A stretch of DNA of 54,619 bases from Methanobrevibacter arboriphilus JCM 13429 = DSM 1125 (GCF_002072215.1 NZ_JXMW01000011.1:1-54619), one strand, 5' to 3'. Positions 38,070 to 46,584 are shown, numbered from the stretch's first letter. Notes: generated by a model not told the origin, from the letters alone. Program-made: numbers and translations.

Positions 38070-38534
38070 TTAATAATATCCCACGCTCCTATCATAATAT
38101 GCTTTTTTAATTTTTTTCTTGCCTAAATTTACCCACTTCTTTTTCTTTTTATCATAAGCTTGAAATGAAAAAGTTTTACCATTAAGAGAACCAGTACCTT
38201 TTTTAGTTGAAAGAATGACAAAAGAATTTTTGCCATATTCAGTCATGTGTTTATATTTCCATTTTTTAGAAATAACTTTATTACCTAACTTTAATCGTCC
38301 ATAAGAATACTTTTTTAATTCACTTGGAGAACCACTAAAAAACATTCTGACACTAGTTTTCCAAGCAGCAGGACACTTACCCCATTTATAAGGAGAACAC
38401 ATCCCACCCTAACTATATGTATGCTTATGATAAACAATATGATAAGCATCAACTTTAGCAGCACTAACACCTGACACAAAACTAAAAGCTATGCAAATTA
38501 CAATTATCACCATTAAAACTTTCTTTTTATTCAT
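38070..38534 (-). pseudogene. Secreted protein interrupted by an in-frame TAG
   Basis: From ATG 38534 a signal peptide reads MNKKKVLMVIIVICIAFSFV up to VSAA, then AYHIVYHKHTYS, TAG at 38409-38411, then GGMCSPYKWGKC in the same frame to the stop at 38070, 154 residues in total with the TAG. The second part is Lys/Tyr/Trp-rich and beta-like (NSFVILSTKKGTGSLNG, KKKKKWVNLGKKK). One point mutation would make it whole. TAG is an ordinary stop in other genes here and no pyrrolysine genes are present, so I read this as an inactivated secreted protein. Confidence 0.7.
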
Positions 38535-38890
38535 CAAATTACTTCATGTATTATTTATCATCAAATAACTTATTAAAGTATTATGCAATACTAAACTGTC
38601 TCGATTATGATACATTTTACATTCAAATTTATATTAATAATTACAGTTATCTTTTACATTTATCTTAAAAAATTATAATAGAAAAATAAAATATTCTTAA
38701 AATTAGAAAGGATATATTAAAACAATAATTAGAAAAAATAGAATACCGATAGATGTTAATTTTAGCTACATTAACATAAAATTTCTTAGCTAATACCTTA
38801 ATTAGTTACTCTCATTCATTTTTTTTCTTATTTTAAATATTAATTTAATAGTATTTTAATTTATTATACCTACCATTCGGTTGCTATTTG
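38535..38890. other. AT-rich spacer in relic region
   Basis: About 350 bases between the interrupted secreted protein and the integrase relic. No gene or clear structure is seen. Stop codons occur in every frame. Confidence 0.5.
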
Positions 38891-39076
38891 TTATCCTTTA
38901 TTATCAATAAAAGGCTTTTGTTCTTCCATTACTTCTTTTATAAGTTGTGTCGGAGTTTTACCAAATAGTTTATATATTTCATTAAAAACAAAATTATACT
39001 CTTTTTCTCTTTTTAATGAGAAATTTCTTCTTTTTATTATTTGTATTAATTTTGTATCTGTTTCTGTGAATTTCAC
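38891..39076 (-). pseudogene. N-terminal relic of a tyrosine integrase
   Basis: Sixty-one residues: FTETDTKLIQIIKRRNFS and YKLFGKTPTQLIKEVMEEQ resemble the core-binding N-terminal domain of tyrosine recombinases of methanogens (short helix, then K-T-P-T-x-L-I). The catalytic domain with its R-H-R-Y residues is absent, and nothing similar follows downstream. It is probably the remainder of an integrated element and fits with the other relics nearby. It could instead be a short orphan protein. Confidence 0.5.
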
Positions 39077-39142
39077 TTTAATTACCTTTCTATTCTTTTT
39101 TAAGAAAGAACGAAAGACATCAGAAACTCAAAAAAACTGAAA

Positions 39143-39748
39143 TTAATTATTCATTTCTTTTAATCTTTGGATTTCTTCTGCGTGGTGTTTCATGGTTAAT
39201 CCATTGGCTGGTTTAGCTACAGTAACATGATGATCTTTTTCTAATTTATAGATTAAAAATTTATCATTTTCAAGCTCAATAGAACCATTTGGATCTTCAA
39301 GTTCTAATCCATCTATCTCATCAACAATATTTTTATATTCAACTTCTTCATCAGCTATTATTTGAGCAATATCTATTCCTTGGAGTTCTGGATTTAATTG
39401 AATAGAAAGAGCAACAATACCATTAACTTCATTTTTACCAAGTTCAAACTTTGAATTTCTAATTTCATTAATATTAGATAAAACATGTTCTTTTGTAATT
39501 TCAGTAGCTGGAATCTCATTAGAAGTTCCAATTAAGTTTATTTTATAGGTATTTTTCCATTTTCCTATTTTGTATATTGCATAATTTACATCATTAAAAG
39601 AAATATTAATCTTCCCAAAATTTGGATCATTTTCATTAATTTCATTGCTTGGTTTGGTGTTATTCTTATTATTACTTTTATTATTACCTATATCATTATA
39701 TTTATTATTATTTTTAATATCATTCATATTACTTTTATTTCCTTCCAT
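39143..39748 (-). CDS. Unknown protein, member of a local two-gene family
   Basis: A 201-residue protein with an Asn/Lys-rich N terminus (1-45), then a folded part of about 150 residues: VNYAIYKIGKWKNTYKINL, SNEIPATEITKEHVL, NGIVALSIQLN, DKFLIYKLEKDHHVTV and a helical tail MKHHAEEIQRLKEMNN. The gene at 43625-44281 is a clear paralogue (YAVYRLGEWRNNYKLNL, DNEIPATQITKNQSL), and 37116-37220 is a broken tail copy. I know no function. Without the cysteine cluster of its paralogue, it may be the basic form of the family. Confidence 0.75.
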   Translation of the reverse strand: MEGNKSNMNDIKNNNKYNDIGNNKSNNKNNTKPSNEINENDPNFGKINISFNDVNYAIYKIGKWKNTYKINLIGTSNEIPATEITKEHVLSNINEIRNSKFELGKNEVNGIVALSIQLNPELQGIDIAQIIADEEVEYKNIVDEIDGLELEDPNGSIELENDKFLIYKLEKDHHVTVAKPANGLTMKHHAEEIQRLKEMNN

Positions 39749-39866
39749 TTGAAAACCTCTAAATTATTTTAAATATTAATATATGAATATGAGATATGAA
39801 TATTAAATATAAATATTAGATATTAATATATAATTTTAGTCATATAACTATTACTTAGGTGTGATT

Positions 39867-40718
39867 ATGAAACTGAAAGTAGCTTTATGCCAGATGAATG
39901 TAGTTGATAATAAAGAAAAAAATATCAAAAAAGCTATTAATATGATAAAGAAAGCTAAAAGTGAAGGTTCGGATATAGCTATTTTACCAGAAATGTTTAA
40001 TTGCCCTTATGAAAATGAAAAATTTAAAGAATATGCTGAATTTAGTGATAATAGCTATACTTTAAAATCAATAGCTGAAACTAGTAAAAATGAGAATATT
40101 CATGTTTTAGCTGGTTCCATTCCTGAAAAAAAAATCAATGCAGAAACAGGAAAAGAAAAAATTTATAATACTAGTTTTTTATTTGATGATAATGGTGAAA
40201 TATTAGGTTGTCATAGAAAGATGCATTTATTTGATATAGATGTTAAAGATAAGATTTACTTTAAAGAATCAGATACCTTGAATTCTGGAAATAGTGTTAC
40301 AGTAATTGACACAAAATCAAAAATAGGTAAGATAGGAATAGGTATCTGTTATGATATTCGTTTTTTAGAACTTTCAAGAATCATGTCACTTGAAGGTGCA
40401 AAAATTTTAATATATCCTGGGGCTTTTAATTTAACCACTGGACCTGCTCATTGGGAGTTATTATTTAGATCTCGTGCTCTTGATAATCAAGTTTTTACTA
40501 TTGGTGTTTCACCATCACTTAATGAATTTAATAGTTATCATGCTTATGGACATTCTATAGTTTGTAATCCATGGGGAAAGATTGTTAAAAAAGCTAGTTA
40601 TGAAGAAGAACTTTTAATAACTGAAATAAATCTTAAAGAAGTGGATAAAGTAAGAGAAGAACTTCCTATTTTAAAAAATAGACGAAATGATATTTATGAG
40701 TTAAAAAACTTAGATTAA
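39867..40718 (+). CDS. Carbon-nitrogen hydrolase (nitrilase superfamily, omega-amidase-like)
   Basis: A 283-residue hydrolase of the nitrilase fold. The catalytic triad is visible: Glu42 in AILPEMFNCPY, Lys118 in CHRKMHLFDID and Cys161 in GIGICYDIRF. The RKMHLFDID and GPAHWELLFRSRALDNQ strings are typical of omega-amidase/Nit2-like enzymes that hydrolyse alpha-ketoglutaramate or similar amides. AGGTG selects ATG 39867; the earlier GTG at 39861 is unlikely. The gene converges with the candidate small RNA. Confidence 0.92.
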   Translation: MKLKVALCQMNVVDNKEKNIKKAINMIKKAKSEGSDIAILPEMFNCPYENEKFKEYAEFSDNSYTLKSIAETSKNENIHVLAGSIPEKKINAETGKEKIYNTSFLFDDNGEILGCHRKMHLFDIDVKDKIYFKESDTLNSGNSVTVIDTKSKIGKIGIGICYDIRFLELSRIMSLEGAKILIYPGAFNLTTGPAHWELLFRSRALDNQVFTIGVSPSLNEFNSYHAYGHSIVCNPWGKIVKKASYEEELLITEINLKEVDKVREELPILKNRRNDIYELKNLD

Positions 40719-40790
40719 AAATAGATTAAAAAATTAGTTTAAAGCTAATTAAAATATATAATACTGATATTTTGTTTAGATTTAAGTATT

Positions 40791-40964
40791 AAAAAAAATT
40801 GAATATTAAAGAAGAAAAGAGAGTAGCTCTTAAACCTATAGCAAAGGTTTAGAAAATAAGTAGTTAAGATGACATATGAAAGAACTAATAACCTTTGTAC
40901 TATAGTTTTAAGAACTTTTGTTGAGTGATATGATGTAATTTTTTGGAGGATTACACCACCAATT
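40791..40964 (-). ncRNA. Candidate small regulatory RNA with CCUCC loop
   Basis: Read on the minus strand from about 40964. The first hairpin has arms 40958-40950 (UGGUGUAAU) and 40939-40931 (AUUACAUCA), 9 pairs, with loop CCUCCAAAAA exposing an anti-Shine-Dalgarno CCUCC. The second helix has arms 40915-40885 and 40852-40826, 26 pairs: 9, then an A/G mismatch, 6, a UA bulge, 8, an AU bulge, 3. Its apical loop is about 32 bases. A pyrimidine-rich tail and eight U (40798-40791) end it. A TATA element lies at 40984-40994 and a 16-bp palindrome beside it. It stands between the 3' ends of flanking genes, so it is not a leader. A 78-codon frame over it has no coding character. Confidence 0.65.
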
Positions 40965-40983
40965 ATAGTATTGTTTCTCATAG

Positions 40984-40994
40984 TATATAAATAT
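40984..40994 (-). promoter_or_regulatory. TATA element of the candidate small RNA
   Basis: Minus strand ATATTTATATA, about 25 bases before the predicted RNA start. The same string serves the Cys-rich protein gene at 44409-44419. Confidence 0.6.
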
Positions 40995-41009
40995 TTAGGT
41001 ATACCTAAA
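40994..41009. promoter_or_regulatory. 16-bp palindromic operator
   Basis: TTTAGGTATACCTAAA, a perfect palindrome touching the TATA element of the candidate small RNA on its BRE side. The same 16 bases occur at 44378-44393. The TTAGG...CCTAA form resembles DtxR/MntR-type metal-regulator sites; that assignment is an inference. Confidence 0.65.
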
Positions 41010-41164
41010 TTTTATATTGTGTAAATTATAAAATTATGAAAAAATTAAAAATTAAAAATATTATAATTTTTAAAATAATTTTTAAAATATTATAATTTAA
41101 AATAGTATATAACTAAGAATAGTATAGATTAAAAAAATTAAAAGTTAAAAACAATAAAAAAAAA

Positions 41165-42700
41165 TTATCTATAAATAGCTATATTATTATTTTCGATTAA
41201 TTCATTAACTTGATTCTTATAATCTACTTTAAATTTCTTCAATAGCTTTAAATATTTTTTATTGAAAGCTAACTTTAAAACAGTTGAAGAACCTTTTTTT
41301 AAAGATTTCACCTTTATTTTACTAATTAATTTACCTTTACTATAAACTCCAAGATAATTTTTATTTGAGGTAGTAATTCCAATGTTTTTAACTTTAATAT
41401 AATACTTATTATTCTTTCTTATAATTTTAACTATCTTCAAATCAGGTTTATGAGTTTTTGCATTAGTAGCTGAAACTTTTTTAGCTTTATATCCATAACT
41501 ACTTACAGTAGAGTTAAATAATTTAATAGTTAAAGTGGAAACATCAGACATTAATTTAGTTGTTTTTGCATGGATGTTTTTTGTACTAAATTCTCCTAAT
41601 AATTTCCCATTATTATAGACACTAATATTAAAAATAGGTAAATTTTCGATTCCTTTTTTAGATCCATCTGTGTTTAAAGAAAAATAAGTGTTATAATTTA
41701 AATTATCTCCTATTTTGAGAGTATTGTTAGCCACTGTTGGACTTATTAATAATTTATAATGATTATTAACATTAAATCCTCTATATAAGCTACTTATGTT
41801 ATCATTAGTTCCCCAAAAATTAAAATCAGCACTAGTGTTTCCTGCATTATTAAAGATTGTGTTTCCATAATAATCATAATTATTATAAAAAACACAGTAG
41901 TTAACAGTGAGATTACTTTCTTTATTAACTATAGCTCCACCATCTCTACCAATTAAACCATTAAATAATAACAAGTTGTTTCCAATGAATAGAGAATTTG
42001 TTATAAGCATGTATTTCCCACCATTTGTGTCAATTGCTCCTCCACCACTATAAGCTTTATTATTTATAAAAGCAGAGTTGTTTATAATAACTTTTTCACC
42101 GAATCTATTGTTAATAGCTCCACCATACATACTTCCAGTGTTATCTGTAAAAGAACAATTTAAAACAGTAAGATTCCCATTAATATTGAATATAGCTGCA
42201 CCACGACCACCTTCAGAACAAGCTATATCACCATTACAATTTGCAAAATTATTATTAAAAAAACAGTTGATGAAAGTAGCATCCCCTGCGTTATAAATTG
42301 CAGCACCATTAGTATCTCGATAAGCATTAATAAAAACAATATTTTCAAATCTAACAATTGATCCATTATTAATATTAATCAAATTATATAAATTTTGACC
42401 ATCTATAATTGATTTATTATTGCTATTAGTACCTTTTATAGTTAAATTCTTATTAATTGTAATATTATAATTACCTTCACCTTTATATACTCCACTAGAA
42501 AGAAGTATCGTTCCTTGAGAGCCAACACTATCAATAGCATTTGAAAGTGTTGCCTTAGAAGAGTTTTCAGACATTCCACTGTTTACATCATTCCCATTTG
42601 GACTTACATGTATTAAATTAGATGGGGCAGCTGAAGCAACATTTAAACATACAAATATTCCCAAAACAAAAATCACTACTAAAATATAATTTCTATTCAT
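41165..42700 (-). CDS. Adhesin-like secreted beta-helix protein with CARDB-like C terminus
   Basis: A 511-residue exported protein. The signal peptide spans about 1-25 (YILVVIFVLGIFVCLNVASA). Residues 30-300 form a right-handed parallel beta-helix with repeating N-x-x-F/I-x-N-N turns (AAIYNAGDATFINCFFNN, GAINNRFGEKVIINNSAF, GGAIVNKESNLTVNYCVF), the standard form of methanogen adhesin-like proteins. A C-terminal CARDB-like domain (about 415-511; KPDLKIVKIIRKNNKYYIKVKN) follows. No anchor helix is seen, so it may bind the pseudomurein wall by other means. Binding partners are unknown. SD AAAGGGGA before the ATG. Confidence 0.85.
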   Translation of the reverse strand: MNRNYILVVIFVLGIFVCLNVASAAPSNLIHVSPNGNDVNSGMSENSSKATLSNAIDSVGSQGTILLSSGVYKGEGNYNITINKNLTIKGTNSNNKSIIDGQNLYNLININNGSIVRFENIVFINAYRDTNGAAIYNAGDATFINCFFNNNFANCNGDIACSEGGRGAAIFNINGNLTVLNCSFTDNTGSMYGGAINNRFGEKVIINNSAFINNKAYSGGGAIDTNGGKYMLITNSLFIGNNLLLFNGLIGRDGGAIVNKESNLTVNYCVFYNNYDYYGNTIFNNAGNTSADFNFWGTNDNISSLYRGFNVNNHYKLLISPTVANNTLKIGDNLNYNTYFSLNTDGSKKGIENLPIFNISVYNNGKLLGEFSTKNIHAKTTKLMSDVSTLTIKLFNSTVSSYGYKAKKVSATNAKTHKPDLKIVKIIRKNNKYYIKVKNIGITTSNKNYLGVYSKGKLISKIKVKSLKKGSSTVLKLAFNKKYLKLLKKFKVDYKNQVNELIENNNIAIYR

Positions 42701-43062
42701 TTTATCCCCTTTAAATATAAATATTTAAATTAAATATAAACAGCTAGATTAAATATAACCAACTAAATTAGATATACTAATTAATTAACTATAATTAGTT
42801 AAGTTAAATATAATAGCTAACTAGTTAAATTAACAAAATTATTTATATAATTATTCGATATGAATTATTCATCATATAGCATATATTTAAATTATATTTT
42901 GTTTAATATAAAGTTTATTAAAAATAATATTAAAACTATTAATAACCTAAATCTAATTAAAAACAAAATTATTAAGAAATAAAATACATTCTAAATCATA
43001 ATAGATATAAATTAGATATAAAATATGAATAGAAGGCTAAAATATAAATAAAGAGCTAAAAT
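42701..43062. other. AT-rich divergent spacer
   Basis: About 360 bases between the adhesin-like gene and the FMN-binding protein gene. They contain degenerate repeats of TTAAATATAACAGCTAAC type near 42720-42840, some of them inverted (ATTAACTATAATTAGTTAA). No gene is seen. Confidence 0.5.
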
Positions 43063-43548
43063 ATGAACAGAAAAGATAAGGAAGTAAAAAATATAGATAA
43101 TATGATTAATATTATTAAAAAATGCGATATAATAAGAATCGGTTTATTTGATAATGAATACCCTTATATAATCCCTCTTAACTTTGGATATTATTATGAT
43201 AAAAACAAATCAGAATTAGAATTATACTTTCATGGAGCAAACACTGGTAAAAAATTAGATATTATTAAAAACAATGATAAAGCAGGATTTGAAATGGATT
43301 GTTCTACAGAATTAATTAAAGGTAGTAATCCATGTAATTATAGCATGAATTTTGAAAGTGTATGTGGAAATGGAAAAATCAGTATATTGCCAGAGGAAGA
43401 GAAATTAAAAGGATTGAAATATATAATGAAACAATACTCAAGCAATAATTTTAGTAATTATGATTTCAAATCAAAGGCAGTTGAAAAAACAACAGTTTTT
43501 AAATTATCTGTTAATGAAATTACTGGAAAATCTTCAATTAGAAAATAA
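43063..43548 (+). CDS. Pyridoxamine 5'-phosphate oxidase-like FMN-binding protein
   Basis: A 161-residue split-barrel flavoprotein of the NimA-like subgroup: IIKKCDIIRIGLFDNEYPYIIPLNFGY, LYFHGANTGKKLDIIKNNDKAGFEM, and CNYSMNFESVCGNGKISIL. These mark the flavin phosphate and dimer regions. Members reduce nitro compounds or bind flavins or F420 in detoxification. The substrate is unknown. No strong ribosome site is seen before the ATG. It converges with the Cys-rich protein gene. Confidence 0.85.
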   Translation: MNRKDKEVKNIDNMINIIKKCDIIRIGLFDNEYPYIIPLNFGYYYDKNKSELELYFHGANTGKKLDIIKNNDKAGFEMDCSTELIKGSNPCNYSMNFESVCGNGKISILPEEEKLKGLKYIMKQYSSNNFSNYDFKSKAVEKTTVFKLSVNEITGKSSIRK

Positions 43549-43624
43549 ATTAAATAGCGTTAAGCTAAATAACGAATTTATTAACTGTTTTTTATAACTT
43601 TAATTATTAATTATTCATATTCAA

Positions 43625-44281
43625 TCAAATACCACTTAGCTTTATTTTGCTTAAATAAACGGTACTATATTTTCTTGTAAATTCATTAACAGGTTTTGAT
43701 AAAATAGCACCATGACAATTTTCTTTTAATTTATAAATAAGGAATTTTTCATTGTTTATTTCAATAAAATCAGAGGGATTTTCTAATTTTAATTTGTTCA
43801 ACTCATTTTTAATATTATAATATTCTTTTTCTTCAGTATCTATTAATTCACCAACATCTTCATTTTGTAGTTCATTGAACCTAATAGCTAATCCAACCAT
43901 TCCATTAATTCTAAATCCTTTGAAATTAAAATTATATTTCCGAATTTCATCGATAATATTTAATGATTGGTTTTTAGTTATTTGAGTAGCAGGAATTTCA
44001 TTATCTATTCCTAATAGATTTAATTTATAATTATTTCTCCATTCTCCTAATCTATAGACTGCATAGCTATCATCATTGAAAAATACTAATTTATCATCAT
44101 CTTCAGCATAAAATTTAGTGCATTTACATGATTTTCCACAATTGCCATTACAAGAACAAGTCGAGTTACATTTACAACTTGAAATATTCCCATATTTATT
44201 TTTATTATTTAAATTAATCCCTTTATGATTATTTAAAATAGGATTAAAAATTCTATCAGAGTTTATACGTTTATTAATCAT
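43625..44281 (-). CDS. Unknown-family protein with metallothionein-like Cys cluster
   Basis: A 218-residue paralogue of the protein at 39143-39748. The shared domain runs from about 65 to 200 (DSYAVYRLGEWRNNYKLNL, EKFLIYKLKENCHGAI). Before it is a Cys-rich insert absent from the paralogue: CKCNSTCSCNGNCGKSCKC, residues 36-54, seven Cys in C-x-C and C-x3-C spacing, like a small metallothionein. Binding of Zn, Cu or similar ions is inferred. GGTGATT precedes the ATG. Two palindromes cover its predicted transcript start, so metal-dependent control is likely. Confidence 0.75.
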   Translation of the reverse strand: MINKRINSDRIFNPILNNHKGINLNNKNKYGNISSCKCNSTCSCNGNCGKSCKCTKFYAEDDDKLVFFNDDSYAVYRLGEWRNNYKLNLLGIDNEIPATQITKNQSLNIIDEIRKYNFNFKGFRINGMVGLAIRFNELQNEDVGELIDTEEKEYYNIKNELNKLKLENPSDFIEINNEKFLIYKLKENCHGAILSKPVNEFTRKYSTVYLSKIKLSGI

Positions 44282-44357
44282 TTTTTAATCACCAAAAAGC
44301 CCTAAAATTCAATTAAAATAAATTGAACTAAATATGATAAAAATATCTAGACAAAAA

Positions 44358-44393
44358 TTTAGGCATGCCTAAATAAATTTAGGTATACCTAAA
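44358..44393. promoter_or_regulatory. Tandem palindromic operators of the Cys-rich protein gene
   Basis: TTTAGGCATGCCTAAA (44358-44373) and TTTAGGTATACCTAAA (44378-44393), both perfect 16-bp palindromes, 20 bases centre to centre. They sit 15-60 bases downstream of the TATA box, over the predicted start site, as for a repressor. The second is identical to the site at the candidate small RNA. Confidence 0.75.
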
Positions 44394-44408
44394 TATTTAT
44401 TATAGTAG

Positions 44409-44420
44409 TATATAAATATT
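44409..44420 (-). promoter_or_regulatory. TATA element of the Cys-rich protein gene
   Basis: Minus strand AATATTTATATA, placing transcription start near 44385, inside the palindromes, and leaving a leader of about 100 bases. Confidence 0.6.
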
Positions 44421-44660
44421 ATGCAAAAATAATCGAAACAATGCAAATAATTAGAATAATTAGTGATTAGAATAATTAGAATAAAAAAATAAAAAATAGC
44501 TGAAACTAGAAAATGTAGAAAAATAATTAAAATACTGCAATAATTAAAACAATTAGGATAATAAAATAAAAGATTAATAAAAATAATAAAGTAAAAGACT
44601 AATAAAAATAATAAAATAAAGGATTAATAAAAAATAATCAAAATAAGAAATTAAAAAGAA

Positions 44661-45269
44661 TTATTTCTTTTTAATAGATTTTTCAATCTTTTTAATTGCT
44701 TTATTAGCTGCTTTTTTAAAGTCTTTGTCTTTTTCTTTTCTTCTAGCTTTTTTAATTGGAGTTATAGCTTCTTCAACTTCCATATCACCAAGAGCCCTTA
44801 TAGCTGCAAGACGAACACCCCAATCCTCTTCTTCTAACATGATTTTTTCAATATCATCGATTTTACTAGTTACTTTTAACTCACCAAGAGACCTTACAGC
44901 AACTTTACGAACACCAAAATCTTCATCATTAATACTTTTAGAAAAGTAATCAATAGCTTTATCACTACCAGAAGCTTTTAAAGCAAAAGAAGCAAATCTT
45001 TTATACTCTCCTTCTTCATTATCTGCTACTTCAAGAAGCCTATCAACAGCTAAATCTCCTAATTCTCCATTTAAATTTCCAAGATTTTCAGCAGCTTTAT
45101 GTCTTACAGGAGTATTTTCATCATTCAAAGCCATGATTAAAGGCTCTATTACTTTTTCATCTTCAACTCCCTCTAAACTATTAACTGCAAGTTTTCTCAA
45201 CTCAACATCATCATCAGATAATTTGGATATAGCTTCATCCACAGATAACTTTTCTTGATCTTTAGTCAT
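44661..45269 (-). CDS. HEAT-repeat protein
   Basis: A 202-residue all-helical protein made of about five HEAT/PBS-lyase-like repeats: DDDVELRKLAVNSLEGVEDEKVIEPLI, DENTPVRHKAAENLGNLNG, DEDFGVRKVAVRSLGELK and EEDWGVRLAAIRALGDMEVEEA, each with the V-R-x-x-A-x-x-x-L core. A basic Lys-rich tail ends it. Such proteins usually act as binding scaffolds; the partner is unknown. GGTGAG selects ATG 45269 rather than a start six codons earlier. Single gene. Confidence 0.88.
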   Translation of the reverse strand: MTKDQEKLSVDEAISKLSDDDVELRKLAVNSLEGVEDEKVIEPLIMALNDENTPVRHKAAENLGNLNGELGDLAVDRLLEVADNEEGEYKRFASFALKASGSDKAIDYFSKSINDEDFGVRKVAVRSLGELKVTSKIDDIEKIMLEEEDWGVRLAAIRALGDMEVEEAITPIKKARRKEKDKDFKKAANKAIKKIEKSIKKK

Positions 45270-45560
45270 AATCTCACCACTAAACAATTGATAATTAAAT
45301 AATAAATATATTTATAAAATTATATTTATAAAATATCTAAAAAATATTTGTAAAATATCTAAAGCGTATTATAAAGATATCTATAAAGATATATATAAAA
45401 TATAAGTATATAATTAAAAACTAAAAATATATAATCACAGTACAAATAATAATATAAAACTAAAAATATTTATTAATTTATACTATATTAATATATATTT
45501 ATTAATCTAAGTGTCTAAATCAAAATTAAACTCATTTAAACTATTTTATTATTACAAAGA
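45270..45560. other. AT-rich spacer
   Basis: About 290 bases with TATAAAATATCTAAAA-type repeats (45310-45410). No gene is seen. It holds the promoter of the HEAT-repeat gene. Confidence 0.5.
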
Positions 45561-45749
45561 TTATACTTTTTTATATAAAGAAGCAGTAGATTTATAATTA
45601 GTATATGCTTTTTTAAATTTTTTATAATTATTTTTAGCACAGCCATGAAATTTGTTAGCAGAATTATAAGCTTTAATAGAAGAATTTAGCTTTTTCTTAT
45701 TATTTTTACTTGAATTTTTATTATAATTTGATTTAACTTTAACATCCAC
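45561..45749 (-). CDS. Short Lys/Asn-rich open frame, possible relic
   Basis: Sixty-two residues rich in Lys, Asn, Tyr and Ser (NKKKLNSSIKAYNSANKF, YKKFKKAYTNYKSTASLYKK), similar in composition to the coiled-coil part of the secreted protein at 6882-8642 but without a signal peptide. No good ribosome site is seen. It may be a fragment of such a protein or a chance frame. Confidence 0.3.
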   Translation of the reverse strand: MDVKVKSNYNKNSSKNNKKKLNSSIKAYNSANKFHGCAKNNYKKFKKAYTNYKSTASLYKKV

Positions 45750-45907
45750 TCAGTTATTAATAAAATTACAAATTGAAATAATAAAATCTCAAACCTTGAA
45801 CAAGAATTGCACAAACAACTCCAATCGAATCATAGCATAATAAAGATATTCATAAAATTATAATAAAAACAAAAATATAAAGAAAAATGAGAGTACAGTA
45901 TAAAATA

Positions 45908-46573
45908 CTATATCAAAAAGGTTATTATAATAACTCTCAAAGCTATTAAAATAATAGACAATAGGACAGTTATTATTAACATTAATTTTAATCCTTTAAT
46001 AGTTTTCATATCAACAGAAACAAATTTATCTATAATATCTGGGAATAATATGACAGTTTGAGAGATTAAACCTGAAAATAAAATTATTAACCCTGCATAT
46101 AATGGTATTTCTGGAAAGTTCAGCATTGAAAACCCCCAAACAGTAGCGGAACCCCCTATTATCAAAGAAAGTAACCAATACCATATAGGGCAGTAGCCAG
46201 TACACTTTTCAAGCATATTACAAGGAGAATGTCCTAATCCTGCATAACTAATTGTATTCTCATTAAAAGTGTTTTTACGGATCATCATGAATATTAAAGG
46301 ATATAAAAACATGAATATAAAACCTACAAATACTGGGAAGTTATTAGTGTCGATCACTACTGGAAAGTATAAACAAAAGAGAAAAATAATAAGTATTAAG
46401 GATAACAGTATATTTAAACCAAAATATGTATAACAATCCAAACTTTTACAGTTTCCCCTTTTAATTTTAACATTTAAAGTTTTTTCTATAAAAGATAAAA
46501 TTTTATCTTCAAAATGATAAAAAACTACTCCAATAATCATTGCTAAAAAAACATATAACACAATCGAACTCAT
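45908..46573 (-). CDS. Integral membrane protein, function unknown
   Basis: A 221-residue protein with six hydrophobic segments (VLYVFLAMIIGVVFYHF, YFGLNILLSLILIIFLFCLYF, NFPVFVGFIFMFLYPLIFMM, YWLLSLIIGGSATVWGF, LYAGLIILFSGLISQTVIL, LMLIITVLLSIILIAL). A loop holds GHSPCNMLEKCTGYCPIWYW, three Cys in C-x5-C-x3-C that may bind metal or form disulfides; CKSLDC lies near residue 43. AGGAGTGA precedes the ATG. It is 11 bases downstream of a broken gene and was probably its operon partner. I do not recognise the family. Confidence 0.7.
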   Translation of the reverse strand: MSSIVLYVFLAMIIGVVFYHFEDKILSFIEKTLNVKIKRGNCKSLDCYTYFGLNILLSLILIIFLFCLYFPVVIDTNNFPVFVGFIFMFLYPLIFMMIRKNTFNENTISYAGLGHSPCNMLEKCTGYCPIWYWLLSLIIGGSATVWGFSMLNFPEIPLYAGLIILFSGLISQTVILFPDIIDKFVSVDMKTIKGLKLMLIITVLLSIILIALRVIIITFLI

Positions 46574-46584
46574 ATATTCACTCC

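Noticed and set aside
38409-38411. Pyrrolysine recoding at the in-frame TAG
   Set aside because: TAG is used as a normal stop by several genes in the window and no pyl genes are visible, so a nonsense mutation is the simpler reading.
40745-40981. Open frame of 78 codons on the minus strand starting MRNNTIIGGVIL
   Set aside because: It coincides with the candidate small RNA. Its composition is not protein-like, its start would lie upstream of the predicted transcript start, and the stems explain the sequence better.
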